A stretch of 13,729 nt of DNA from Burkholderiaceae bacterium (GTDB lineage Bacteria; Pseudomonadota; Gammaproteobacteria; Burkholderiales; Burkholderiaceae_C): assembly GCA_023260315.1 (NCBI GenBank), contig JALQVQ010000305.1, positions 1-13,729 on the forward strand. The letters are read 5' to 3'. The position numbers and the translations under genes are program-made. The notes beneath the pieces are model-generated. The model made no database searches, was not told where the DNA came from, and saw only the letters and a list, made by a program, of their open reading frames with translations. Below, in pieces: positions 7,795 to 13,729 of the stretch; position 1 is the stretch's first letter; each line of letters begins with the position of its first letter.

Positions 7795-8484
7795 TTAGTC
7801 TTTAAAGACGGCCAAAATATCCTGCGAAGCCACCTTAGGCCGCGCGAAGTCCACATGCTCACGGATGTGCGTAATGTGACGCGCCATCAGCGACTCAGCG
7901 AGGGCCGCATCGCCTGAACGCAGCGCCTGGATGATTCCAGCGTGCTCATCATCGCGGCAATTTGCGACACCTGTCTCGCCAAACATCCCGATGATCAGTG
8001 ATGAGCGCGTGATTAAATCCTTGACGACCTGCACCATCACGGCGTTATCGGTCAACTGGGCAAGCGTGGTGTGAAATTGCCCGGACAGCCGAATAGCCTC
8101 CTCCCGGTTTCCTGCGGCATGCGCAGTCGACTCCCGAAGAAGGTGTTTTTCTAACGCTTTAATGTGGCTGGCTTTCGCTTTTGATACAGCAATTCGCGCA
8201 ATGGGTGGCTCAATGGTCAGACGTGCCTCAAAGATTTCTTGCGCCTCTTTCTGCGTGGGTCTGGCGACAAAGGCCCCTCGATTGGGGTGAAGCTCAACCA
8301 GATTGCGATTAGCCAGCAGCAACAAGACCCGCCTCACCCGCATGCGCCCAACGCCAAAGGCCTCGCAGAGCATGGACTCGGATAGCTTGGTTCCCGGTGC
8401 CAAGCGCTGGTCGATCAAGGCGGCGTAGATCCGTTCGACGATCGCCTCTTCTTCTGCACTTTCTGTATTCAGACTCACTGCCAT
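7795..8484 (-). CDS. GntR-family transcriptional regulator, FCD subfamily
   Basis: This DNA-binding regulator (229 residues from the chosen start) has an N-terminal winged helix (about 14-75) with recognition region LCEAFGVGRMRVRRVLLLLA and wing LHPNRGAFVARP. The C-terminal FCD ligand-binding domain (about 83-215) has the histidines expected to hold a metal: H138 (QFHTTLAQ), H181 (DEHAGIIQAL) and H203 (MARHITHI). The frame is open to an ATG at 8524-8526 (243 residues), but the ATG at 8482-8484 has a purine-rich AGAGAGAA site just upstream, and the longer N-terminus adds no domain, so I prefer the shorter form. It is transcribed away from livK and most likely represses the divergent liv promoter, and perhaps itself, until a ligand binds. 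The ligand is unknown, but carboxylate-bearing compounds are usual for FCD proteins. Confidence 0.88.
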   Translation of the reverse strand: MAVSLNTESAEEEAIVERIYAALIDQRLAPGTKLSESMLCEAFGVGRMRVRRVLLLLANRNLVELHPNRGAFVARPTQKEAQEIFEARLTIEPPIARIAVSKAKASHIKALEKHLLRESTAHAAGNREEAIRLSGQFHTTLAQLTDNAVMVQVVKDLITRSSLIIGMFGETGVANCRDDEHAGIIQALRSGDAALAESLMARHITHIREHVDFARPKVASQDILAVFKD

Positions 8485-8657
8485 CGTTCGTTCTCTCTGG
8501 GCCATTGGCCCGTCTATTTTGTGCACCTTGAATCATCATAATGGATCGCAAGGCACCGAAAGAGCGCACTTCAGCCACTTCACGCATCGCTTCAGTGCAC
8601 CCTCACACCGAAACGGCATGGCACCAAATTTGCTGTTAACTTTTCGCCCAGAAACTG

Positions 8658-8685
8658 GTGACATCAGTGTTTACACTTATATTAA
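8658..8685 (+). promoter_or_regulatory. Candidate livK promoter
   Basis: GTGACA (8658-8663) resembles a sigma-70 -35 box and TATTAA (8680-8685) a -10 box, with a 16-bp spacer. This would place the start of transcription near 8692, inside the 14-bp palindrome, which is a normal place for a repressor site. An exact TTGACA occurs at 8699-8704, but no good -10 box lies 16-18 bp after it, so I prefer the upstream pair. Confidence 0.4.
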
Positions 8686-8686
8686 T

Positions 8687-8700
8687 AATTGTTAACAATT
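8687..8700. promoter_or_regulatory. Candidate GntR operator 1 (14-bp perfect palindrome)
   Basis: AATTGTTAACAATT is a perfect palindrome. Its core TTGT-TA-ACAA matches the short inverted-repeat form, TTGT-NN-ACAA, seen for many FCD-type GntR regulators. It overlaps the predicted livK transcription start and lies next to a gene for such a regulator, so the assignment is well supported by context. Confidence 0.6.
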
Positions 8701-8707
8701 GACATGA

Positions 8708-8719
8708 TTGGTCCACCAA
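8708..8719. promoter_or_regulatory. Candidate GntR operator 2 (TTGGT-CC-ACCAA)
   Basis: The arms TTGGT and ACCAA are perfect complements around two bases, similar in plan to operator 1 (short arms, two-base centre). The centre is 20 bp from the centre of operator 1, about two helical turns, so two dimers would bind on the same face of the DNA. Confidence 0.5.
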
Positions 8720-8767
8720 CCTTGTCGGATGCACTTTTTGGGTTGGATTTCCAACGGTGACCTCAAT

Positions 8768-8773
8768 AGGAGA
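8768..8773 (+). promoter_or_regulatory. livK ribosome binding site
   Basis: AGGAGA lies 7 bases before the ATG at 8781. It decides that start over the GTG at 8757, eight codons earlier in the same frame, which lacks such a site and would put extra residues before the signal peptide. Confidence 0.85.
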
Positions 8774-8780
8774 AATATCA

Positions 8781-9968
8781 ATGAAGAAGCGCAATTTTTT
8801 AAAGACGACCCTGCTGGCATCCCTGACCAGTTTGGCCTTTTCTCAACTCGCTCTCGCGGCGAATCCCGTCCTGAAGATCGGATTCGTCGGCGTCACCTCA
8901 GGCCCTGCAGCCGCTTGGGGTATTTCGAACCAACGTTCGATGGAGACCCGCGCGGCATGGATTAACGAGACGGGCGGCGTGAAGATCGGCGGCACAACAT
9001 ACAACGTTGAAATCGTTGCATTTGATGACCAAAAAGACCCCAAGCGTGCGATCGCCGGTATGGAAAAAATGGCCCAAGAAGGCATCCATTACGTCGTGGG
9101 CCCCAACGTTGACGACGGCGCCGCTGCCGTTCGCCCCGTTGCCGAGCAAAAAGGCATCATGTACTTCCCGTACGCCTTCCCCAAGTCGCTGTACACGAAA
9201 CCCGCATCAAACGCCGTGTTGGGGATGGTTGCCAACTACCAATCAGGCCCAGCCATCTACAAACACCTGATGAAGAGCAACGGCGTCAAGAGCGTTGCCT
9301 TTGTTGCGGCGAACGAATCGGACCCGCTGAGCCAGCGCGATGGTGGCGTAGAGGCGGCAAAGGCACTCGGCTTGAAAGTCACCTCCAGCAACGTGACCTA
9401 TCAAGTTGACACAACCGACTTCACCCCTGTGTTGTTGCCCGTCTTGAAGACGAAACCAGACTTACTCGTGCTCTCAGGCGTGTCGCCTGCCAACGCACCA
9501 CAGCTGATTCGATCAGCCCGTGAGTTGGGCTACAAAGGCCTCATCTCTACAGAGACTGCGCAAGACGCGAACGTGTTGAAAGAGGGTGCCGGTGCTTTGG
9601 CCGACGGCTTCATCTCAGTCGGTGGCGCGTCAACACCCCAGTTGGCTTCTGACAAGATGCGTGAATTTGTAACCCGCTACACCAAGATGTTCGGCGAGTA
9701 CAACGACGAGTCAAACACCAAGGTTTACGCCCTTGAGTACATCTTGGAGACTTTGAAGGCCAACCCAGCAGCAATGAAGGATGTGAAGGCGTTCCAGAAA
9801 ACAATGGACACCTTCGAGGCGCCTAACCCCTACATGGTTGGCAACGCCAAGCTGAAGTACGTGGGCATGAGCTCATTCGGACAGAAGCGTCAAGTATCCG
9901 TTCCGCTGGTTGTGAACGTTTACAAAAACGGCAAATTTGAAACCTTATTCGTCGCGCAAGTCGACTAA
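8781..9968 (+). CDS. livK: Periplasmic substrate-binding protein, branched-chain amino acid/amide ABC transporter (LivK type)
   Basis: This 395-residue periplasmic binding protein (Peripla_BP_6 fold) delivers substrate to the LivHMGF complex. It starts with a clear signal peptide: MKKRNFLKTT, a hydrophobic stretch, and probable cleavage at LALA-ANP (about residue 26). The mature protein begins with VLKIGFVGVTSGPAAAWG, the usual first strand and ligand loop of this family, followed by NVEIVAFDDQKDPKRAI and the VVGPNVDDGAAAVRPVAEQKGI block. The hinge region VKSVAFVAANESDPLSQRDG and the DLLVLSGVSPANAPQLIRSARELGY segment are also typical. The family binds amino acids, amides, urea or aromatic acids; the substrate cannot be told from the sequence. 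The linked racemase suggests an amino-acid or hydantoin-like ligand. It is the first gene of the operon, with its own strong ribosome site, and is followed by a large hairpin. The name livK denotes its role only. Confidence 0.9.
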   Translation: MKKRNFLKTTLLASLTSLAFSQLALAANPVLKIGFVGVTSGPAAAWGISNQRSMETRAAWINETGGVKIGGTTYNVEIVAFDDQKDPKRAIAGMEKMAQEGIHYVVGPNVDDGAAAVRPVAEQKGIMYFPYAFPKSLYTKPASNAVLGMVANYQSGPAIYKHLMKSNGVKSVAFVAANESDPLSQRDGGVEAAKALGLKVTSSNVTYQVDTTDFTPVLLPVLKTKPDLLVLSGVSPANAPQLIRSARELGYKGLISTETAQDANVLKEGAGALADGFISVGGASTPQLASDKMREFVTRYTKMFGEYNDESNTKVYALEYILETLKANPAAMKDVKAFQKTMDTFEAPNPYMVGNAKLKYVGMSSFGQKRQVSVPLVVNVYKNGKFETLFVAQVD

Positions 9969-9988
9969 GAAGCGCCCCGCTTCGGCGT

Positions 9989-10024
9989 AATCGCGGCGTT
10001 AATCAATGGGTTAACGCCGCGATT
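9989..10024 (+). terminator. Large intercistronic hairpin between livK and livH (leaky terminator or 3' stabiliser)
   Basis: AATCGCGGCGTTAA at 9989-10002 pairs perfectly over 14 bp with TTAACGCCGCGATT at 10011-10024, around the eight-base loop TCAATGGG. The T-tract is short (TTTT at 10023-10026, two of them in the stem) and is followed by AAAA, so termination is probably partial. Such a hairpin after a binding-protein gene usually protects the upstream mRNA and gives more binding protein than membrane subunits. The livH ribosome site (AAAAGG) follows directly. Confidence 0.75.
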
Positions 10025-10038
10025 TTAAAAGGTTATCT

Positions 10039-10908
10039 ATGGAACAAATTATTGTTAACGGGCTCTACTTGGGCGCTCAATATGCGCTCATCGCTTTGGG
10101 GTTGACGCTGATCTTCTCCCTGATGAACGTCCTCAATTTTGCACATGGTCAGATGTATGTGTTGGGCGGCTTCATCACTTACACGGTGGTGGCTGAATTT
10201 GAGTTGCCGTTCATCGTGGGTCTGTTTTTCTCAGCGCTGCTTCTGGCACTCGTCGGCGCATTGGTCGAAAAATACTTATTTCGGCCCGTCATCAAGAAAT
10301 CTCGCCGGGAAGAGAGCACGATGTTGCTCGCTGCAGGCATTGCGTTTTTCCTGGACGCCGTCATCTTGTTGCTCTTTGGTGAGAAACAAAGGGGCGTTCC
10401 AAAAATTATCGACGGTGTCCTCAATTGGGACTTCATCGTTGTCATGCCCTATGACCGCATACTGATTGGCGGCTTGGCCATCTTAATGATTGCCGCCTTC
10501 ATTCTGTTCATGCAGTACTCGCGGGCTGGACGAGCGATGAGAGCACTTGCTCAAGACAAAGTCGCTGCGACGCTGATGGGTGTTGCCGTTGACCGTTACG
10601 CCATGCTGGGTTTTGCATTGGGCGCAGCCCTGGCCGGCTTGGTGGGAGGCCTCTTGGTCACGATCACCGGCATCAACCTCGGTATGGGTGGACCCGCGTC
10701 GATCAAGGCGTTCATGATGATCATGATTGGTGGCGCCGGCGTCATCTCTGGCGCTATCGCGGGTGGCTTTATTCTCGGAATGATGGAGAGCGTTGGTCTA
10801 ACCGTCCTATCCGAATACGGTGATATCACCTACTTGGTCATCTTTGCCTCGCTCATGGTGTTCCTATCGTTCCGTCCCCAGGGTCTCATGGGTAAACCAT
10901 GGGGTTGA
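10039..10908 (+). CDS. livH: Branched-chain amino acid-type ABC transporter permease LivH
   Basis: This 289-residue inner-membrane permease has about eight hydrophobic segments. Family motifs include the N-terminal GLYLGAQYALIALGLTLIFS (8-27), NFAHGQMYVLGG (33-44), the coupling-loop segment GRAMRALAQDKVAATLMGV (164-182) that contacts the ATPases, and the C-terminal FRPQGLMG. A gamma-type ribosome site AAAAGG (10027-10032) precedes the ATG by six bases. The gene is the second of the liv operon, 70 bp after livK, and livM starts four bases after its stop. The sequence is normal for the family throughout. Confidence 0.92.
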   Translation: MEQIIVNGLYLGAQYALIALGLTLIFSLMNVLNFAHGQMYVLGGFITYTVVAEFELPFIVGLFFSALLLALVGALVEKYLFRPVIKKSRREESTMLLAAGIAFFLDAVILLLFGEKQRGVPKIIDGVLNWDFIVVMPYDRILIGGLAILMIAAFILFMQYSRAGRAMRALAQDKVAATLMGVAVDRYAMLGFALGAALAGLVGGLLVTITGINLGMGGPASIKAFMMIMIGGAGVISGAIAGGFILGMMESVGLTVLSEYGDITYLVIFASLMVFLSFRPQGLMGKPWG

Positions 10909-10912
10909 AGCA

Positions 10913-11878
10913 ATGAAAAACAAACACATCATCGCCATTGTTGGCTTCCTGATTGGCGTTTACGCGCTGGTTCCAATCCTTATCGGCGTGTCGGGTCGGA
11001 CCGACTTTTACTACACGCTGACATCGGTCGCCCTGCTCTCCATCGCATCGGCGGGTGTATGGCTGACCTTCTACATTGGCCGCATCAATATTGGCCAAGG
11101 CGCTTATGCGCTTGCGGGTGGCTACGTCTCCGCCATTCTCATGACGCAATATGGCATGAGCTTCTGGGCGACGTTGCCGCTGGCAGGGCTCTTCTGCGTG
11201 GTTTTGGCCATACTGATTGGCCTGCCCATTCTGCGGTTACGCGGCGTGTATTTTGCGATGGTCACGCTCGTGTTGACTGAGGTGATGCGGTTGGCTGCGT
11301 TAGCCGTTCCCATTACACAAGGGGCGAAAGGCATCACATCGATCCCCCTTCCGGGTGAATTGAGCGTTTTTGGCATCACTGTCATCCCGGATTTCAGCAC
11401 ATTAGCCAACCCCAAAATTGGGTTCTACTGGATGGCCGTTACGATGATGGTGATTGCCTACGCGGTGTTGTGGCGCATCGTCAATTCTCGTCTGGGTCAC
11501 CTGTGCCGCTCGCTTCAACAGAACGAAGAGCTGGCGTCCTCTATCGGCGTCAACACCGCCTATCTGCGGGTTGTTGCCTATTCGATCTCGTCGTTTCTGG
11601 GTGGTATCGCTGGCGCCAGCTTCATCGCCATATCCCAATCCATCTACCCCTCCTCTTTTCAGGTCGCAGACAGCGTGAACTTCATGCTGAACTGTTTCTT
11701 GGGCGGACTCGGCTATGTATTTGGCCCGATGCTCGGCACCTTGATGATCTACTTTGGCTGGGATTTGCTGTTCACCACGGGCGAGTACCAGATGCTGATT
11801 TACGCCAGCCTCTTGATTGCGCTGATGCTGGCATTGCCAAACGGTGTCCTGAGCCTCTTGGATAAAAAGAAAGCCTAA
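10913..11878 (+). CDS. livM: Branched-chain amino acid-type ABC transporter permease LivM
   Basis: This 321-residue second permease subunit forms the membrane channel with LivH. The frame is open to 10820 inside livH, but the ATG at 10913, four bases after the livH stop, gives a normal basic N-terminus (MKNKHIIAIVGF) leading into the first membrane helix. Family features are FYIGRINIGQGAYALAGGY (53-71), the PILRLRGVYFAMVTLVLTE block, and the coupling loop CRSLQQNEELASSIGVNTAYLR. About nine to ten hydrophobic segments are visible. It ends two bases before livG, with an A/G-rich stretch (AAAAAGAAAG) serving as the livG ribosome site. Confidence 0.92.
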   Translation: MKNKHIIAIVGFLIGVYALVPILIGVSGRTDFYYTLTSVALLSIASAGVWLTFYIGRINIGQGAYALAGGYVSAILMTQYGMSFWATLPLAGLFCVVLAILIGLPILRLRGVYFAMVTLVLTEVMRLAALAVPITQGAKGITSIPLPGELSVFGITVIPDFSTLANPKIGFYWMAVTMMVIAYAVLWRIVNSRLGHLCRSLQQNEELASSIGVNTAYLRVVAYSISSFLGGIAGASFIAISQSIYPSSFQVADSVNFMLNCFLGGLGYVFGPMLGTLMIYFGWDLLFTTGEYQMLIYASLLIALMLALPNGVLSLLDKKKA

Positions 11879-11880
11879 GC

Positions 11881-12663
11881 ATGGAAACAATCCTGGAAAT
11901 TAAAAACGTCACGAAACGCTTCGGCGGTTTGACGGCTGTTAACGATGTCAGTTTTTCCGTAAAGGCGGGCGAAATTCTCAGTGTCATTGGCCCCAACGGC
12001 GCGGGAAAGTCGACCCTCTTCAAGCTGATTTCATCTTTTCTATCAACCACCAGCGGCGAGGTGCGCTTGTCGGGAGAGCGCATCAACAACCTCGCTCCGC
12101 ATGCGGTCGCCAGGAAAGGTGTGGTGAGGACTTTCCAAGAAACCACAATTTTCCGGTCGATGACGGTGCGCGAAAACATCATCGTCTCGCACCACTTGCG
12201 TTCTAACGCATCGTTGTTTGGATTCTTTTTAGGCACCCGCGCGGCACGCAGTGATGAGGCTGTTTTCGGTGAGTCTGCTGACGCCATCATCGATTTCCTC
12301 GGCATACAAGCGATTCGCAATGAGCTGGCCTCCACGCTCCCGCAGGGCCATTTGCGCGCGCTGGGCATGGCGATTGGCCTGGCAACCAATCCCAAAGTGC
12401 TTCTACTCGATGAGCCTTTTGCTGGCATGAACCATGACGAGACCATGCACATGGTCGATCTGGTCAGACGCTTGCGCGATGAGCGCGGTGTCACAGTTTT
12501 GCTGGTTGAGCACGACATGCCTGCGGTGATGAAGATTTCTGACCGCATTGTTGTGCTCAACTTCGGCGAAAAAATTGCAGAGGGAACACCGCAAGAAATT
12601 CAGAACAACAACAACGTAATCGAAGCCTATCTCGGTTCTGAAGACGCCGCAATCGGGATGTAA
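11881..12663 (+). CDS. livG: Branched-chain amino acid-type ABC transporter ATPase LivG, with variant signature motif
   Basis: This 260-residue ATPase subunit has Walker A GPNGAGKST (37-45), Q-loop Q86 in VVRTFQETTIF, Walker B KVLLLDEP (172-179), and H-loop H211 in LLVEHDMPAVM. The long insert between Q-loop and signature (about 100-150, with RSNASLFGFFLGTRAARSDE) is normal for LivG. The ABC signature reads LPQGHLRALGMA (153-164) in place of the usual LPYGKQRRLEIA or LSGGQ; the essential glycine is kept. It likely forms a heterodimer with LivF. It starts two bases after livM and ends two bases before livF, so translation is coupled along the operon. Confidence 0.92.
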   Translation: METILEIKNVTKRFGGLTAVNDVSFSVKAGEILSVIGPNGAGKSTLFKLISSFLSTTSGEVRLSGERINNLAPHAVARKGVVRTFQETTIFRSMTVRENIIVSHHLRSNASLFGFFLGTRAARSDEAVFGESADAIIDFLGIQAIRNELASTLPQGHLRALGMAIGLATNPKVLLLDEPFAGMNHDETMHMVDLVRRLRDERGVTVLLVEHDMPAVMKISDRIVVLNFGEKIAEGTPQEIQNNNNVIEAYLGSEDAAIGM

Positions 12664-12665
12664 AC

Positions 12666-13388
12666 ATGACAAAAATTATTGACTTCAAAGATGTTGAGCT
12701 TTACTACGATCACGTCTACGCCTTGAAGGGTGTCAGTATCGAGGTCAACGAAGGCGAGACGGTTGCGCTGATCGGTGCGAACGGCGCTGGCAAGTCCTCC
12801 ATACTCCGTGCCATTACGGGTTTGGCGCCGATCAAGTCAGGGGAAATACACTACTGCGGGCAACGATTAGACGGCACACCAGCTGCAGAGATCGTTCCCA
12901 TGGGTATCTCTATGGTGCCGGAGGGCCGACGGGTGTTTCCCTTCATGTCGGTGCAAGATAATTTGCTAATGGGTGCGTTCACCCGAAACGACCCGATAGA
13001 AATTCAACGTACCCTCGACAGCGTTCTGGAACGGTTCCCGCGCTTGCGAGAGCGCTTCAAGCAACAAGCGGGCACCTTATCGGGCGGTGAACAGCAAATG
13101 ATGGTGATTGGCCGCGCCTTAATGGCCAAGCCAAAGTTGCTGTTACTCGACGAGCCCAGCCTCGGTATCGCACCGAAGTTGGTACAAGACATTGCGAGGT
13201 CGATCGTTGCGATCTCGCGCGACGAGAAGGTGAGCGTCTTACTTGTCGAGCAGAACAGCCGCATGGCGCTGTCCATCTCACAGCGCGCATATGCCCTGTC
13301 GACCGGATCCATCGTGTTAAGCGGGGAATCCAAGTCGCTCATCAACGACGACCGAATAAAAGCAGCCTACTTGGGTGCGGAGGTTTAA
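12666..13388 (+). CDS. livF: Branched-chain amino acid-type ABC transporter ATPase LivF
   Basis: This 240-residue second ATPase subunit has Walker A GANGAGKSS (37-45), the LivF-typical VPEGRRVFPFMSVQDNL segment (84-100), signature LSGGEQQM (138-145), and Walker B LLLLDEPSLG (158-167). The H-loop position reads VEQN, where Q replaces His; this is usual in LivF proteins and so not a defect. It ends YLGAEV. It is the last transporter gene in the operon; the racemase gene follows after four bases, so transport and racemisation are produced together. Confidence 0.93.
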   Translation: MTKIIDFKDVELYYDHVYALKGVSIEVNEGETVALIGANGAGKSSILRAITGLAPIKSGEIHYCGQRLDGTPAAEIVPMGISMVPEGRRVFPFMSVQDNLLMGAFTRNDPIEIQRTLDSVLERFPRLRERFKQQAGTLSGGEQQMMVIGRALMAKPKLLLLDEPSLGIAPKLVQDIARSIVAISRDEKVSVLLVEQNSRMALSISQRAYALSTGSIVLSGESKSLINDDRIKAAYLGAEV

Positions 13389-13392
13389 TGCC

Positions 13393-13729
13393 ATGAGAAT
13401 TCTCGTTGTCAATCCCAACACAACGGCAGCCATGACGGCGAAAATCGGCCAGGCTGCGCGTCGCTGTGCGGCCCCTGGCACTGAAATTGTCGCCATGACC
13501 TCAGTCCATGGACCCGTCTCAATTGAGGGCTACTTTGACGAGGCAATGAGCCTGGCGGGACTCCTGCAGACAATAGGACAAGCAGAGGATTTTGATGCCG
13601 TCGTCATCGCCTGCTTTGACGATACGGGCCTTGATGCGGCAAGGTGCCTGACGGATAAACCTGTCATCGGGATCGGCGAGGCGGCATACCGCTGTGCCGC
13701 CATGCTGTCGAACAAGTTTTCGGTGGTCA
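13393..13729 (+). CDS. Asp/Glu/hydantoin racemase family protein (partial, 3' end outside window)
   Basis: The ATG at 13393, four bases after the livF stop, opens a frame that runs to the window edge, giving 112 codons. The peptide starts MRILVVNPNTTAAMT, which carries the NPNTT motif of the hydantoin/Asp/Glu racemase superfamily. GPVSIEGYFDEAMS (40-53) and VVIACFDDTGLDAARCL (70-86) are further family blocks; C74 is the expected first catalytic cysteine, and the second would lie outside the window. Family members interconvert the enantiomers of 5-substituted hydantoins or amino acids without a cofactor; allantoin racemases and maleate isomerases are relatives. IACFDDTGLDAAR is close to the IACFGDPGLDAAR of hydantoin racemases, so that call is likely but not certain. 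Placement at the end of the liv operon implies that the imported compound or its product is chiral. Confidence 0.82.
   Translation, partial: MRILVVNPNTTAAMTAKIGQAARRCAAPGTEIVAMTSVHGPVSIEGYFDEAMSLAGLLQTIGQAEDFDAVVIACFDDTGLDAARCLTDKPVIGIGEAAYRCAAMLSNKFSVV

Larger units (their letters stand above)
8485..8780. promoter_or_regulatory. Divergent control region between gntR and livK
   Basis: This stretch holds the control elements for two divergent operons and no gene. The part near gntR (about 8521-8630) is GC-richer and contains a possible minus-strand -10 hexamer TATGAT (8535-8540). The part near livK (about 8670-8720) is strongly AT-rich and contains the two inverted repeats listed separately. 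A small GC hairpin (GGGCC-ATT-GGCCC, 8499-8511) lies just upstream of the gntR ribosome site. The livK leader contains a GTTGG-ATTT-CCAAC hairpin (8742-8755). Confidence 0.7.

Noticed and set aside
8699..8704. Exact TTGACA as the livK -35 box
   Set aside because: Bases 16-18 further on (around 8721-8728) show no -10-like hexamer; the hexamer arises from the edge of the palindrome.
8635..11943. Recurrent GTTAAC hexamers (8635, 8691, 10010, 10054, 11938) as a possible dispersed regulator site
   Set aside because: The number is close to chance for a six-base site in this length, and several are in coding sequence; only the copy with extended arms at 8687-8700 is kept.
11772..12560. Long open frame of 262 codons on the minus strand across livG
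   Set aside because: It is antisense to a fully supported ABC ATPase, is rich in Ser/Arg/Thr, and contains the DFPAPLGP string that is the reverse reading of a Walker A coding region. It is a codon-bias shadow.
13057..13345. Minus-strand frames over livF
   Set aside because: They lie antisense to an intact ATPase, have no domain and no ribosome site.

Overview
This window looks like chromosomal DNA from a Gram-negative proteobacterium, most likely a betaproteobacterium of the Burkholderiales. That placement is an inference from gene content (an otn acid-sugar cluster, an Fbp iron transporter, a LivKHMGF transporter followed by a hydantoin-type racemase), from moderately high GC and from protein style; no rRNA or other marker gene is present. 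Nothing indicates phage, plasmid, transposon, CRISPR or tRNA content. Genes are tightly packed, and the only long non-coding stretch is about 254 to 296 bp around 8485-8780.

Region 1 (1-2994, + strand) is a four-carbon acid-sugar (L-threonate/D-erythronate) catabolic operon: the 3' end of an LtnD-like dehydrogenase, then otnK (DUF1537 kinase), otnC (class II aldolase-fold decarboxylase) and otnI (2-oxo-tetronate isomerase). The first three genes are joined by ATGA stop/start overlaps. In the known pathway these enzymes turn 2-oxo-tetronate into dihydroxyacetone phosphate plus CO2. The OtnC copy lacks two residues that are normally metal-binding or catalytic.

Region 2 (2981-6962) is an iron(III) ABC importer in an unusual layout: fbpC (ATPase) on the minus strand, overlapping the 3' end of otnI by 14 bp, and divergent fbpB (fused permease) followed by fbpA (periplasmic binding protein) on the plus strand. 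A near-perfect 21-bp palindrome that fits a Fur operator lies just before fbpA.

Region 3 (6983-8526, - strand) holds a GntR/FCD-family regulator and, downstream in the same direction, a short-chain dehydrogenase. Across a shared divergent control region (about 8527-8780) lies region 4 (8781-13729, + strand): livK, livH, livM, livG, livF and the start of an Asp/Glu/hydantoin racemase that runs off the window. The control region has two inverted repeats, TTGT-TA-ACAA and TTGGT-CC-ACCAA, with centres 20 bp apart, as expected for a FCD-type GntR protein acting on the liv promoter. A 14-bp perfect hairpin sits between livK and livH and probably sets more binding protein than membrane components. 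The best reading of regions 3 and 4 is an inducible uptake and catabolic locus for an amino-acid-like or hydantoin-like compound; the substrate is not shown by the sequence.
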